A stretch of 64,000 nucleotides of DNA from Desulfobulbaceae bacterium DB1 (GCA_001914235.1 MQUF01000022.1:1-64000); one strand, 5' to 3'. Counted from the stretch's first letter, positions 24,841-35,361 are shown. Made by a program: numbers and translations. The notes: generated by a model not told the origin, from the letters alone.

Positions 24841-25178
24841 GAACCTCCGAGCAGCACGAGCAGCTGAGCCAATGTCTCACTCGAAAACCCCTCGGCGATC
24901 TCAACACGATAACGGTTGCCAACCACCAGGGTGAGAGGATGTTGGCGCGCTTTGGGGAAAGCAACAGGTGCAGGCGCATTTCTGTCTGTCACCGCTACCG
25001 GAACAAAACCGCTGACCGCGCTCTGGTTAAGCTTAACAAGCCGTCGCTTCCACGAACTGAACGACCACTCTTTTATCCCCTGTTGCTTACAGTACTCCTG
25101 CTGTGTAAGCCCAGACCGTTCCCATGCCGACAGATGCGCTTGCCAAAAACGCTCCCGCTCCTTGTTTCCATTCTTCAT
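24837..25178 (-). CDS. tnpA: IS66 accessory protein TnpA
   Basis: 113 residues. The N-terminal helix-turn-helix contains FWQAHLSAWERSGLTQQEYC and GIKEWSFSSWKRRL, a common IS66 Orf1 pattern, followed by a variable linker and LTLVVGNRYRVEIAEGFSSE. It probably binds the element ends. Confidence 0.93.
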   Translation of the reverse strand: MKNGNKERERFWQAHLSAWERSGLTQQEYCKQQGIKEWSFSSWKRRLVKLNQSAVSGFVPVAVTDRNAPAPVAFPKARQHPLTLVVGNRYRVEIAEGFSSETLAQLLVLLGGS

Positions 25179-25267
25179 GATCCACCTCCAGAATTTTGAT
25201 GGAGGTCATCATGCCAGAGGTCACGGTGGCAAACAAGAAGGGGTTAATTGGGCGCTTACATAGAGCA

Positions 25268-28200
25268 AGCAAAGTCGGAGACTCTTAAGGCTCTGGCGGA
25301 CGCTCACTCAATGCCCCCCGTCGCTGCTAAGTCCGCTACTCAGGCAGTGAGCCCTGCTGCTAATCAAGAACCTACGAAACCAACAAACTCTTCACGGTTT
25401 GCCATTGGCGAGCTCGTTTGCTTGAAATCCAATCCGGCAACAGTGATGCCAGTCATCGAAGTCCTTACTTCCGGTTCAGGCGAGCCGCGTTACCGGGTTT
25501 TCCAGAATAACGCCAGGGCAATCTATTACGAAAGTCAGTTGCAGGCGGTCAGCACCGTCGAAGAGGACCGGCAAAGAATTACCGCAGAAGAATTACACGC
25601 TTACTTGACCGGACTGCAAATTTTGGCCCCCTCCACGGCTAATCTCTATTCACTTCGTTCCGGTCGGATCAAATTTATTCCCTATCAATACCGGCCGGTA
25701 CTCAAATTGATTCGGGCAGATCGCCCAAGGCTGCTTATAGCGGATGAAGTCGGGGTCGGCAAAACCATCGAAGCAGGGCTCATCATCAAGGAACTCAAGG
25801 CCCGCATGGATTTGTCATCCGTGCTCATTATCTCTCCAAAGGCGTTGGTGGCGGAAAGAAAGTGGTTTCTGGAGATGAAGCGTTTTGAGGAACATTTCAC
25901 CGCTTTGGATGGCCGACTACTGCGTCACTGCCTGCGGGAAAACGATCTTGACGGTGAATGGCCGGAGCAGTATGCCAAGGCAATTCTTCCTTTCTCTCTC
26001 TTTGATGCCGAATTGATCTATGGTCGCGACGGTAAGGGGCGTACTCGCCCAAAGAGGCAAGGTCTTCTACAGCTAGATACGCCGCCCAAATTTGATCTGA
26101 TCATTGTCGATGAAGCCCACCATATCCGTAATCCTGCCACCTATCTGCACCAGGGGATCAAATATTTCTGCGACAATGCCGAGGCCGTAGTTTTTATGAC
26201 CGCCACCCCAGTACAGCTTGGCAGCGCCGATCTTTACACCCTCCTGAATGTTCTACGCCCGGACCTTATCATTGATCCGGTCAGCTTCACCCGGATGGCC
26301 GAGCCAAACCGTTTTATTAATGGGGCGGTACAGCACTGCCGGACGGGCAACCCCGGATGGGAGCAAGATGCACGAAACGCCCTGACGGAAGCGGCCCAAA
26401 CAGAGTGGGGGCGTTTCTTCCTGCGGGAATCGCCCGCCTTTCAGAAAATTTATGACCAACTCGCCGAAGCCCCACTTGATGATGTCGCTCGAGTACTGTT
26501 GATCCGTGCTATTGAAGAATGCTACACCTTCAGTCCGCTCATCAACCGCACCCGCCGACGGGATATCGGCGAATTCACCACCCGCAAACCTGATACCCTG
26601 ACGGTTCTTTTTAGCCCGCAACAACAAGAGCTGCATGACTCGCTGCTCGATATTATCGCCAGAATTATGGCTTATTGTCACGGCACCCAGAATGTCAAAT
26701 TTATGATGACCACGATCCGGCGGCAAGCGGCAAGCTGTCTTTACGGTTTGGCACCGCTTTTGGAAGGTATTTTGGCCGGAAAGCTGAACAGCGTGGAAGT
26801 TTATGCCGCCGAGGACGGTGATGCCGACGCGGATTTCAGTTTCGTCGGTCAGGTGAGGGCGGACATTGAGGAGTTGATCGTAAAGGCCAAAAAGCTGAAC
26901 GAGTACGATCCAAAAGTCGAGGCTTTTCTCAAGGTGATACGGGACAAGCAGACCAGAGCCAACAACAAGGCTTTGGTGTTCAGCACCTTTCGGCATACCC
27001 TGCAATATCTCGCCAAACATACCCAACAGGCAGGGTTTCGTTTCGGCCTGATCCATGGTGAAGTGCCGGATGATGAACGCTCCGACCTCAGGCGGCGTTT
27101 CGCCTTTCCCAAGGAAAACCCGGACGCTCTTGATGTGCTGCTTTCTTCCGAAGTCGGCTGCGAAGGGCTTGACTTCCAATTCTGCGACTTTCTTATCAAT
27201 TACGACCTGCCCTGGAATCCCATGCGGATCGAGCAACGGATCGGCAGGATTGACCGTTATGGGCAGGAAAGTAAAACAGTTGCCATTGTCAATTTCATCA
27301 CCCCCGGCACCGTGGATGCGGATATTTACGAGCGATGCCTGTTGAGGATTGGCGTCTTCAAACACGCCATCGGCGGCAACGAAGAAATTCTGGGAGAAAT
27401 CACCCAAGAGATTCACGATATTGCCGAAAATTTTGAACTTACCCCGGAGGAGCGTGAAAAGCGACTGATCCAGCTTTCCGACAACAGCATTCGCCAAATT
27501 CAGGAAGAGCAGGAGCTTGAGGCCAAACAGGCCGAACTCTTCGGACTGAACATTCCCGGCCTGGAATGGGACAAAGAGGTGGCGGCGGCGGACAATTACT
27601 GGCTCTCGCCATCGGCGATTCAACGTTGTGTTACGGTTTACTTGGCCGATCGGCTTGGAGAGCAACAGGATTATTTGCTTGGCGAAAAGCCGCTCAAGAC
27701 TCTGCGCCTTAGCCTGGAAGCCAGAAACAAATTATTGGAAGACTTTCACCGATTGCCCAAACTCGTGGAGCCGATATTCAGGGAATGGGAAAAATGGCTG
27801 AAGGGCGCAGATCCCATGCTGCCGGTGACCTTTGCCCAGGAAACCGCCACCGAAAATCCAAAAACGGTCCTGCTCACCGTGACCCACCCCTTGGTACGGC
27901 AAGCCGCCTCGTATCTCAATGTGTCGGAACATGTTTACACCACCCTGGCGGTCAGAACCTCGGAAGTGCCGCCCGGCAAATATCAGTTCGGGGTGTACCG
28001 TTGGACCAAACAAGGTGTCAAGCAGGACGAAAATTTGATCCCGGTGACTTCGGAGCCGATCATCGCTACCAAGCTTTTTTCTCTCCTGCAAGCAGCACAT
28101 TCCGTTGATATCGAGGAGCTTCCCGCCGAAAATCTATTCGACGCCTTGGATGCTCATCACCATAGACAATGGACTGAGGCCCAGGCCAACCACATCGTGG

Positions 28201-28451
28201 AAAATCGCCAACTGGTGGAGTACCGTCGGCAAAGCCTGATCGTGAGCCATCTCGCCCGATGCAAAGCAATAGAAGATCAGTTGAGCCGGGCGACCAACGA
28301 TAAAATCCGCTTGATGAAGCAAAGCGAGCTGGCCCGCGCCAATGCGGATTACGAGCGCAGAATGCAGGAACTTGAGAGGGCCGCGAGTGGCGGGGATATT
28401 CATGCCACCCCGGTGGTGTTTGGGGTTATTCGAGTGGAGGCAGAGGCATGA
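25268..28451 (+). pseudogene. Swt1-HEPN/SNF2 helicase gene, 3' part
   Basis: About 1060 codons carry the helicase of the split gene. Walker A is IADEVGVGKTIEAGL, the DEAH box is LIIVDEAHHIRNPATYL, motif III is FMTATPVQ, and the C-terminal RecA lobe has ALVFSTFRHTLQYLAKH and MRIEQRIGRIDRYGQ. A long helical tail follows. It resembles RapA/HepA-type SNF2 helicases found in defence loci. The open frame extends to 25248 through the IS end, so a helicase without its HEPN domain might still be made if a start exists there. The last 4 bases overlap the next gene (ATGA), showing a two-gene operon. Confidence 0.88.
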
Positions 28452-28653
28452 CGAAGTCTGACCAGATTAGAGCCATTCGCAAAGAATATACCGGCCTGCG
28501 TGACCTGCCGAGAAGAAGTTTGGCAAGCAGCATAAAAACCCTGGCGGATGATCTGTACGCCAAGGACACCCATTTTATCTTCGAGTTAATCCAGAATGCC
28601 GAGGACAATGACTATCAGGAGAAAAAAAGCCCCAGTCTTCGTTTCGAAGGTAT
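28448..28653 (+). pseudogene. HSP90/sacsin-like ATPase gene, 5' part (split by IS256)
   Basis: 68 codons remain before the IS: LRDLPRRSLASSIKTLADDL and HFIFELIQNAEDNDYQEKKS. FELIQNAEDN is the N1 box of GHKL ATPases as found in sacsin-like N-terminal domains (E and N bind the magnesium-nucleotide). The other ATP-binding boxes (DNGxGF-like, GxxGxG) that should follow are not found on either side of the IS. A piece of the gene has therefore been lost together with the insertion. Confidence 0.82.
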
Positions 28654-29992
28654 GGGCCTGTAAAGAATTTTGTGTAAATGGTTTTCATTTTTAATTTTCA
28701 ATATGCAGGCATTCTGTCGCCGAACAAGATTGAAAAGCGGTTCAAGGCAGCCTTCCAGTCTCTGATTGGCATAGTCCATTTTTTGGCGATATTGTTCAGC
28801 GCCATGTAAAGCAGTTTAAGCATCGACTCGTCATTGGGAAATGAACCCCGGTTCTTGGTAACTTTGCGCAGTGACATGTTCAACGACTCAATAGCATTGG
28901 TGGTATATATCACCTTGCGTATCTCGGGCGAATACGCAAAAAATGGGGTGATTCTTTCCCAATTTCTTCGCCAGGATTGGCCGATGGACGGATGCGTTTT
29001 GTCCCATTTTTCTTCAAAGGTCATCAGTTCCATTTCGGCCTGCTCGGCTGTTGGCGATTGGTAAATGGCCTTGAGATCCGCAGCCACCTCTTTGCGCTGT
29101 TTCCATGAGACATATTTCAGGGAATTGCGCACCATGTGGACGAGACAGAGCTGGACCTGGGTGAAGGGGAAAACCGTCTCAATGGCTTCAGGAAAACCCT
29201 TGAGGCCATCGACGCAGGCAATGAAAATATCCTGCACGCCACGGTTTCTTAGCTCAGTCACTACCTGCAACCAGAACTTGGCGCCCTCGTTTTCGGCAAC
29301 CCACATTCCCAGGACATCCTTGACGCCGTCCATGGTGATGCCAATAGCCAGATAGACCGCCTTGTTCTTAACATGCCCATTGTCGCGCACCTTAACCCGG
29401 ATAGCGTCCATGTAAACAATGGGATAAATGGGGTCCAACGGGCGATTTTGCCAAACTTTAACCTCGTCAGCAACGGCATCGGTGACCGTTGAAATCAGGG
29501 TGGGAGAGACATCAACTCCGTAAATGTCTTCCAAGTGCCCCTGAATCTCCCTGGTAGTCATCCCTCGGGAGTAGAGAGAGATAATCTTGTCGTCAAAGCC
29601 GGGAAAGCGGGTTTGCCCTTTGGGAATGATGACCGGATCGAAACTGCTGTCGCGGTCGCGCGGGACCTCAATCGGCATTTTACCGAAGTCGCCCTTGATG
29701 GTCTTTGCAGAGTTACCATTTCGGGCATTACCGCCTTTGGTGACGATGGTTCCATGTTTTTCGTGGCCCAGGTGGACGGTCATTTCCGCCTGTAACGCCC
29801 GCTCCAGTAAGGCCTTGGTGAGCTGCTTGAGCAGCCCGTTTTCACCGATCAGTTCTTCGGGCTTCTGGTAATTGTAGTCGGCAAGTAAACGATCCAAAAT
29901 TTCTTTATCAATGGCCATATGAGCTCCTTTTTAAAGGGTAGTTTTTTGACTTACTCAGTCATAGCCATTTACACAAACTATTTTACACCCTC
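28654..29992 (-). mobile_element. IS256-family element, copy 1 (1339 bp)
   Basis: Identical in layout to the copy at 41436-42774. The left end begins GGGCCTGTAAAGAATTTTG and the right end, read inward, GAGGGTGTAAAATAGTTTG. No 8-bp target duplication flanks it: the left flank ends GAAGGTAT and the right flank begins ATACCTAT. Together with the missing ATPase sequence this points to a deletion beside the element. Confidence 0.93.
28698..29918 (-). CDS. IS256-family transposase (copy 1)
   Basis: 406 residues, the typical Mutator-like DDE transposase. The N-terminal part has KALLERALQAEMTVHLGHEK. The catalytic part has PIVYMDAIRVKV (first D), DIFIACVDGLKGFPEAI (second D) and, near the C terminus, TTNAIESLNMSLRKVTKNRG (glutamate). 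The translated protein is identical to that of copy 2, so the copies are recent. No frameshift. Confidence 0.96.
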   Translation of the reverse strand: MAIDKEILDRLLADYNYQKPEELIGENGLLKQLTKALLERALQAEMTVHLGHEKHGTIVTKGGNARNGNSAKTIKGDFGKMPIEVPRDRDSSFDPVIIPKGQTRFPGFDDKIISLYSRGMTTREIQGHLEDIYGVDVSPTLISTVTDAVADEVKVWQNRPLDPIYPIVYMDAIRVKVRDNGHVKNKAVYLAIGITMDGVKDVLGMWVAENEGAKFWLQVVTELRNRGVQDIFIACVDGLKGFPEAIETVFPFTQVQLCLVHMVRNSLKYVSWKQRKEVAADLKAIYQSPTAEQAEMELMTFEEKWDKTHPSIGQSWRRNWERITPFFAYSPEIRKVIYTTNAIESLNMSLRKVTKNRGSFPNDESMLKLLYMALNNIAKKWTMPIRDWKAALNRFSILFGDRMPAY

Positions 29993-29993
29993 A

Positions 29994-32486
29994 TACCTAT
30001 TGGATCAATGCCGTCAATCTGCCGCTCAATCACGAGAATATGACTCCACTATAACATCCTACGAAATACCCAGTTCATTTACAAAAGGGAGTTGCAGTAA
30101 GGAATTATCCGCATCTCTGTTTAACTTCCTCAAAAACAAAGGGAATTTGAATCGCTATTCTCAAGCGATTGGTCGCTACGAATATCGTGGTTCTCATTGG
30201 AAGCGTCAGACATCGAGCCTACTCGAAAAAATAAGGTCTCTGCCTTGGCTGCCGACAACCAAAGGACTGGTCGCACCGAAGGAAGCTTTTCTTCCACGAT
30301 CAGGCATTGAGGAAGTGTTGGGTAAAACAGTTCCATATTTCAAGGGCGAGTTGCCTGAAGATGTTCTTGAATTGCTCAACATACAATCCGAGGTATCTGT
30401 CAGTAAGCTTCTTGGGATACTTCAAAATAATTCGGGTCGAGAAGTGGACCCAGAATTACCTCAACGCATTTACACGGAATTGAACAATCGCTCATCTTCT
30501 TCTGGTAGCAAGAATCAGATCCATCAGGCTTTTGCGGGCAAACCCCTGATTTTCAAAAACGTAGACAAAGGTAATTCATTGTGGCACACGACTACCTACT
30601 GTGTATGGGAGGATGCCACCGAGATACTCGGCAATGATTTTACCTATCTTGAGCACCAGTACCCGAGGCTGAGAGATTTCTTTATCGAGATCGTGGGCGT
30701 CAAGGAAAGGGTTGATATAGAATGTTTTGCAAGACGGTTGCTTGCGCTTCAAGAGGCTCCTTTGCCGGATACAGCGCAACAACGAATACTAATTGAGAAA
30801 ATCTACCGCAGACTCAAGTCGGTCATCAAAGAGCCGGAAGCGAGTCGTCCGGCCTGGTGGATAGGTTTCTACGGCAATGCGAAACTTTATAGCCAGTCAG
30901 ACAAATTTTGTGAGCCGGATGCCCTTCTCGTGCCGGACGACGGGGAACTGCGGCGAATTTTTGTAAAGCATGACGATGTCGAATTCACATGGCGCCCCGG
31001 CGATGACTCTTTCAATGATTGGTTGCCGTTTTACAAGGCCTTCGGCATCCCCCTCCTTTCCGAGTCGGTCACCAAGCGTTTAGAGGAATGTGACAATCCT
31101 GAATACCTGGGGGAAAACATCTTCGTAACTGTTTCGGCTGTTCAAATGATTGCCGCATGGTTAAGGGAAAAGCGTCGGGCGGATTATGATCGTTTGTTCT
31201 CCGAGAAAATTTTTCAGCAGCTTTTTTCACTTAAAGAAGAAAGGACCGAAAAGTTGATCCGGGTTGGGTACCACCTTGAAACTGATTCATACGATTACGG
31301 CTCCAAGTCAGAAGACTATCCTGTGTTCTGGGATGCTGCCCGTAACACCCTCTATTACACCTCATCCGCAGCCAAAGATCAACTCGCCAAGGAATTAGCA
31401 AGCGGCATACTGTCGGCGGATAATCAGGAATTGGCAAGTTGGATTGAAAATGTACTGGAAAGCTTCGACACGAAAAGATTAAAGCGCCAAGGTTGGAGCG
31501 TTCCGCGGGAAATTTCCGCTATGTGTGGCAAGGAGGCCGCATCTAACCCGCACCAAATTACCGATGATTCACCTTTATCTGTCGCGTGTGATGATTCGGA
31601 TCAAAATCTCGAAGAAGTACGCTATAACAATCCACTACCGGCTGAACCGATTCCCGGTATTCCTCGCCCTCAGTCGCCCACTATTCCCCTAGCTGAAAGT
31701 AAACCTGCAAATCGTATTTACGGCAATAATGACATTGCAAACATTATCTTACCTGTGCCAGGAGAAGAGGCCTCTGTCAATGAGGAAAACGAACAAACAC
31801 ACAATGAACCATTAGATGAGGGTCGCGGCGATGATGGATGCCAACCAAGTTCGCAGGGAGGCTACGGGAAGCCGCATATTAATTTCAGCGACGCAATCGA
31901 GAACGCTTTCGATAAAGACGGCGCGACAGAAATCAACGATGACTCGATGTCACCCGGGGCATCCGGTGTGAAAAATCTTGCCCGTCGTAGTCAGGCACTC
32001 AAAGATAAATTCCGTGATGAAATAGAAGACGAACCTTCTCCAAAAGATCGCCGCCGGCCTAGAGAGGGTGACGTACTTGAAGAGCCGAACAATGAGGTAC
32101 GAGCTGCACTTTTTGGGTGGTACAACGGCAAGTGCCAGATCTGTGGAAAGACATGGCCAAAAAGAAATGGGGAGCCTTTTTTTGTTGCGACTTACCTTGT
32201 AAAGCGCCGCCATTCCAGATGGCTGGACAATCCAGGCAATGCGCTCTGTCTCTGTGCTGAGCACTCTGCCCAGTGGCAGCATGCTGCAAAACAACCGACC
32301 GAAAATATTCCAACCCAAATCAGTAAACTCCGCCTTAAAGCGGAAGGAGGCACAGGAAATTTAATAATTCATTTCAAGATATTGAATGTTGATTGCACAA
32401 TCCACTATGACGAACGCCACTTCTTAGAATTGCGGACTTTGCTTAGTCTGTCAAAAGAAATGAACAACAAGAAAAACCCATTGTAG
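29994..32486 (+). pseudogene. HSP90/sacsin-like ATPase gene, 3' part with zinc/HNH-like C terminus
   Basis: About 830 codons follow the IS in one open frame. The long middle part (residues 40-500) shows no familiar motif except repeated sacsin-like stretches such as LPWLPTTKGLVAPKEAFLPR. A low-complexity acidic linker (about residues 530-700) leads to a C-terminal zinc-binding module: GKCQICGKTW, then NPGNALCLCAEHSAQW. This looks like a degenerate HNH or DUF3883-associated domain, because the usual first histidine is not obvious. The frame opens inside the IS and no own start is seen. The N-terminal ATPase core is missing. It is the second gene of the helicase operon. Confidence 0.75.
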
Positions 32487-32591
32487 TCACTGCACCCCCT
32501 ATAGCCCTACTAAAAACGTCACATCCCCGGAAAAAAGTAAGTAGCGGACCATTTGCCGCTACAATTGCAACTTTTTATCGGCGGGGAAGAC

Positions 32592-33215
32592 GTGCGTTTT
32601 CTGACAATCTTTGTAATCGCAATATTTATCTGTATTTCGAGTGTTCATGCCTCTTTTGCCAGGCATCTCGGCACGGTGGGGAACGTCTATCCTGTTGTGG
32701 AGCCGGACGCTTTGGCCGAGATCAGGGAGGCGGCCGCGCGGGTGGATTGGGAAAAGGTAATCGACCGGCAAAAGAAGCTAACGATGATCAAGGACTTCCG
32801 GCCCAGTGATCTGCATCCCCTGCCGGTCGCAAAGGCGGACAGGTCTTTCCTGGTTGATATGACCTATACCCTGGATGCCGATATTCCGGACGGCAAAGGG
32901 GGTGTGCTTTATCCAAAGGGCTTTTCCTTCAATCCCTTGGATTATGTCAAACTCACGAGCCTTCTGGTGGTTATCGATGCCGGTGAGCCACAGCAAATTC
33001 AATGGTTCAAATCCTCGCCCTATGCCGAGGATTACCGAACCAGGCTGATTCTCTCCGGAGGTGATTATTACGATCTCACAGAGGAACTTGACAGGCCGGT
33101 TTTCTATCTGGTGGACACCGTAGCCAGGCGGTTGCAGCTCATGGCAGTGCCATCCGTGATCAGGCAGCAGGATAATATGCTGCAAGTTAGCGAAGTGAGG
33201 GTGCCACATGAATAG
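32592..33215 (+). CDS. traW: TraW, F-type T4SS pilus assembly protein
   Basis: About 207 residues from the GTG at 32592 (GGGGAAGA upstream), which gives a signal peptide cut near VHASFA. An upstream start at 32553 would hide it. The TraW pattern is clear: LGTVGNVYPVVEPDALAEIR, TYTLDADIPDGKGGVLYPKG, NPLDY and YYDLTEELDRPVFYLV. TraW is periplasmic and needed for pilus assembly with TraU and TrbC. It follows the cargo region directly and overlaps traU by 8 bases. Confidence 0.92.
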   Translation: MRFLTIFVIAIFICISSVHASFARHLGTVGNVYPVVEPDALAEIREAAARVDWEKVIDRQKKLTMIKDFRPSDLHPLPVAKADRSFLVDMTYTLDADIPDGKGGVLYPKGFSFNPLDYVKLTSLLVVIDAGEPQQIQWFKSSPYAEDYRTRLILSGGDYYDLTEELDRPVFYLVDTVARRLQLMAVPSVIRQQDNMLQVSEVRVPHE

Positions 33216-34212
33216 ACTCCTCCTTCCCATTCTCTGCTTGTTGGTGTTTTGTAGTGCTGACGCCATGGCGGCGCTCAAGAGCGGCCAGTTCATCAATCCT
33301 ATCACGGATGTGGCCTGGCAGGAGATTTTCCCGATCAAGATCGCCGGCATCACCATAGCTGGGGCCTCTAGTAATTATGACACTCCTGATCCCGCCTCCT
33401 ATCCTGTTTGTGCCTGTCCGGCACCGCCGCCTATTTTTTACCGGATCGGTATCCCCATCAGTTTCTGGGAGCCGGCGAGGTTGATTGAAACCGTGGCCAC
33501 ACCCTATTATTTCCCATCCCTCGGATTCGGACTTGATTTCGACTCAACAAAGGGTTTTCTGTCCGGCAAGAACCACAGCTTGAACGATGCACTGCCAGAG
33601 CAGTCCACCTTTGCTCAGGCTCATTATCTGCTCTTTCCGGTCTGGAGTATTTTGGGTCTGTTGACCGATTTTGTCTGTGTAGAACACTCCGGCTTTGACG
33701 TAGCCTACATCACCGAACTGGATCCGCTCTGGCAGGATGACGAGTTGGCCTTCATCATTCAGCCCGAGGCCCTGCTTTTTGCCAACCCATTTGCACAGAT
33801 GGCCTGCATTGCCGATTCGGTGGCGGTAAACGCTTATCGCCCTCTTGAGGCTCTTTTCTGGTGCGTGGGCAGCGGAGGTTCGGCCTATCCCATGACTGGT
33901 CACGTGAACGATGAAAATATTATCCAGGCCAATGCAACTATTGCTGCCCGAATGATTTACAAATTGGCTCGGGAGCTTCTGATCTGCGACACCGGCCTTG
34001 ATCTCTGTTCCTGCGTGCCGACGCCTATCTGGTACAAGCCCAATTACAAACTTCACGCCATGCGCCCGGCGGTCCGAAAAAAGGCCTGGCCCATCGGCAA
34101 GAGCGCCTTTTTTTACGGCTCCAATCTCAATCCACCATTCCGGGGAACCAAGGGGCCGGGAGATGAATTTTTGTGGATGGTTTTTAGGAAAAGAGCATGT
34201 TGCGCGTTTTGA
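33208..34212 (+). CDS. traU: TraU, F-type T4SS protein
   Basis: 334 residues with a signal peptide (cut near DAMA). Conserved TraU features include FINPITDVAWQEIFPIKIAG, CACPAPPPIFYRIGIPISFW and cysteine-rich segments that need disulfide bonds, which the TraF-like protein may help form. TraU acts in DNA transfer and mating-pair formation. It overlaps trbC by 16 bases. Confidence 0.95.
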   Translation: MNRLLLPILCLLVFCSADAMAALKSGQFINPITDVAWQEIFPIKIAGITIAGASSNYDTPDPASYPVCACPAPPPIFYRIGIPISFWEPARLIETVATPYYFPSLGFGLDFDSTKGFLSGKNHSLNDALPEQSTFAQAHYLLFPVWSILGLLTDFVCVEHSGFDVAYITELDPLWQDDELAFIIQPEALLFANPFAQMACIADSVAVNAYRPLEALFWCVGSGGSAYPMTGHVNDENIIQANATIAARMIYKLARELLICDTGLDLCSCVPTPIWYKPNYKLHAMRPAVRKKAWPIGKSAFFYGSNLNPPFRGTKGPGDEFLWMVFRKRACCAF

Positions 34213-35024
34213 ATAGAATAGCCGTCATAGCTGGGATAGTCATTGGCCTCGTGTTTTATCTTTTTGCCGGACAGGCCTTTGCTGACGATAAGACACCCCC
34301 GGAGCTCAAGATGAACGATATCTCCGGCGTTTTGAAAGAGGCACAGAAGAACGCCCAGAAATTGCAGCTTCCAAATAATGACCAAGGAGATACTTGCGGC
34401 TGCCAGGAAAAGGCAGGAAAGGTCATGGAAAAATTCAACTCCCCGGACTTCAAAGCAAAGATTCGTGACGAACAGCAACGCCTGCAAGAAACCATATTCA
34501 AGGATATCCTTACCGAATCCCTGCCCCAGGGTGATCAAAATTCTCCGGCGGAAACTGAGGCCAACGAAGAGGGAATTTATCTTTTTGTTTCGAGTTCAGT
34601 GCCTCTCTCCACCCTTCGGAATTATGCGGCCATGATTGATCGTGCCCGTACCGGCCAGGTAATCATGGTGTTGCGCGGCTTTGTCGGTGGCATGAAAAAA
34701 ATCAGGCCGACTATGGAATTTATCGCAGAGATTATGAAAAAGGATTCGACTTGCGATATCACGAAAGAAAAATGCAATAGCTATCAGGTCAACATCCAGG
34801 TTGATCCTCAGCTTTTTCAGCGTTTCGGAATCGAAGAGGTCCCAGCGCTGGCGTATTTGCCGATCAGCGTGGGCAAAGAAGAAGTAAAGCAGGCAGAACA
34901 GATAATCATAACCGGCGATGCCAGCCTGGATTACCTGCTGGAACGAATCAACCGAGAAGCAAAAAGTGCAGATCTGAACACGCTGATTGCCGCATTGAGA
35001 GGTGGAATAGGGAATGGAGAATGA
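34197..35024 (+). CDS. trbC: TrbC, F-type pilus assembly protein
   Basis: 275 residues with a signal peptide (cut near QAFA). The F-type TrbC domain includes GIYLFVSSSVPLSTLRNYAA, VIMVLRGFVGGMKK and VQVDPQLFQRFGI-like NIQVDPQLFQRFGIEEVPAL, a thioredoxin-like fold without an active CxxC. The order W-U-TrbC matches F-type clusters. Periplasmic. Confidence 0.92.
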   Translation: MLRVLNRIAVIAGIVIGLVFYLFAGQAFADDKTPPELKMNDISGVLKEAQKNAQKLQLPNNDQGDTCGCQEKAGKVMEKFNSPDFKAKIRDEQQRLQETIFKDILTESLPQGDQNSPAETEANEEGIYLFVSSSVPLSTLRNYAAMIDRARTGQVIMVLRGFVGGMKKIRPTMEFIAEIMKKDSTCDITKEKCNSYQVNIQVDPQLFQRFGIEEVPALAYLPISVGKEEVKQAEQIIITGDASLDYLLERINREAKSADLNTLIAALRGGIGNGE

Positions 35025-35361
35025 AATGGATAACGAATCAAACAAAAAAACAACCGAGACTCCAAAAAAAAACGGGCATGGCCTTATAACCACAGCCCTT
35101 ATCGCCTTGGCGGTAAGCATAGTTACAGCCATGGCTGTGGTTGCCTTCTACGATCAACGATACGCCCAGAAAATCGTCACCATGGATTTGCAGGGGTATA
35201 TCCGTGACCAGCGGGACAAGGCTGTAAGCGGCGAAATATCCGATGAAGAGTTACGCAAGAACATCGACGCCATGGAAGCAGCGCTGCTGGCTGAACCGAC
35301 CAATCACATCGTACTTTTGAAAGAGGTGGTGCTACGGAATGCCAGGGAAATCAAACCATAA
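35014..35361 (+). CDS. trbI: TrbI-like F-type T4SS protein
   Basis: 115 residues with one membrane helix (residues 25-46) and a short periplasmic tail ending IVLLKEVVLRNAREIKP, which resembles TrbI of F (ILVSPAVV then REI). An in-frame ATG at 35026 is a second possible start. In F, TrbI affects pilus outgrowth. Sequence similarity is weak, and position between trbC and the peptidase adds weight. Confidence 0.65.
   Translation: MENEMDNESNKKTTETPKKNGHGLITTALIALAVSIVTAMAVVAFYDQRYAQKIVTMDLQGYIRDQRDKAVSGEISDEELRKNIDAMEAALLAEPTNHIVLLKEVVLRNAREIKP

Larger units (their letters stand above)
22837..25259 (-). mobile_element. IS66-family element, complete (2423 bp)
   Basis: Terminal repeats start GTAAGCGCCAAATAA at the left and, read inward, GTAAGCGCCCAATTAA at the right, the typical IS66 ends. 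The 8-bp duplication ATAGAGCA flanks it. The three usual genes tnpA, tnpB and tnpC are all present and open on the minus strand. The clean duplication indicates a simple and rather recent insertion into the helicase gene. Confidence 0.95.

Noticed and set aside
26253-27665. A 470-codon minus-strand open frame
   Set aside because: It lies opposite the conserved SNF2 motor region and has no recognisable motif.
28646-30000. GAAGGTAT/ATACCTAT as an IS256 target duplication
   Set aside because: The two flanks are inverted with respect to each other. A real duplication must be in direct orientation, as in copy 2.
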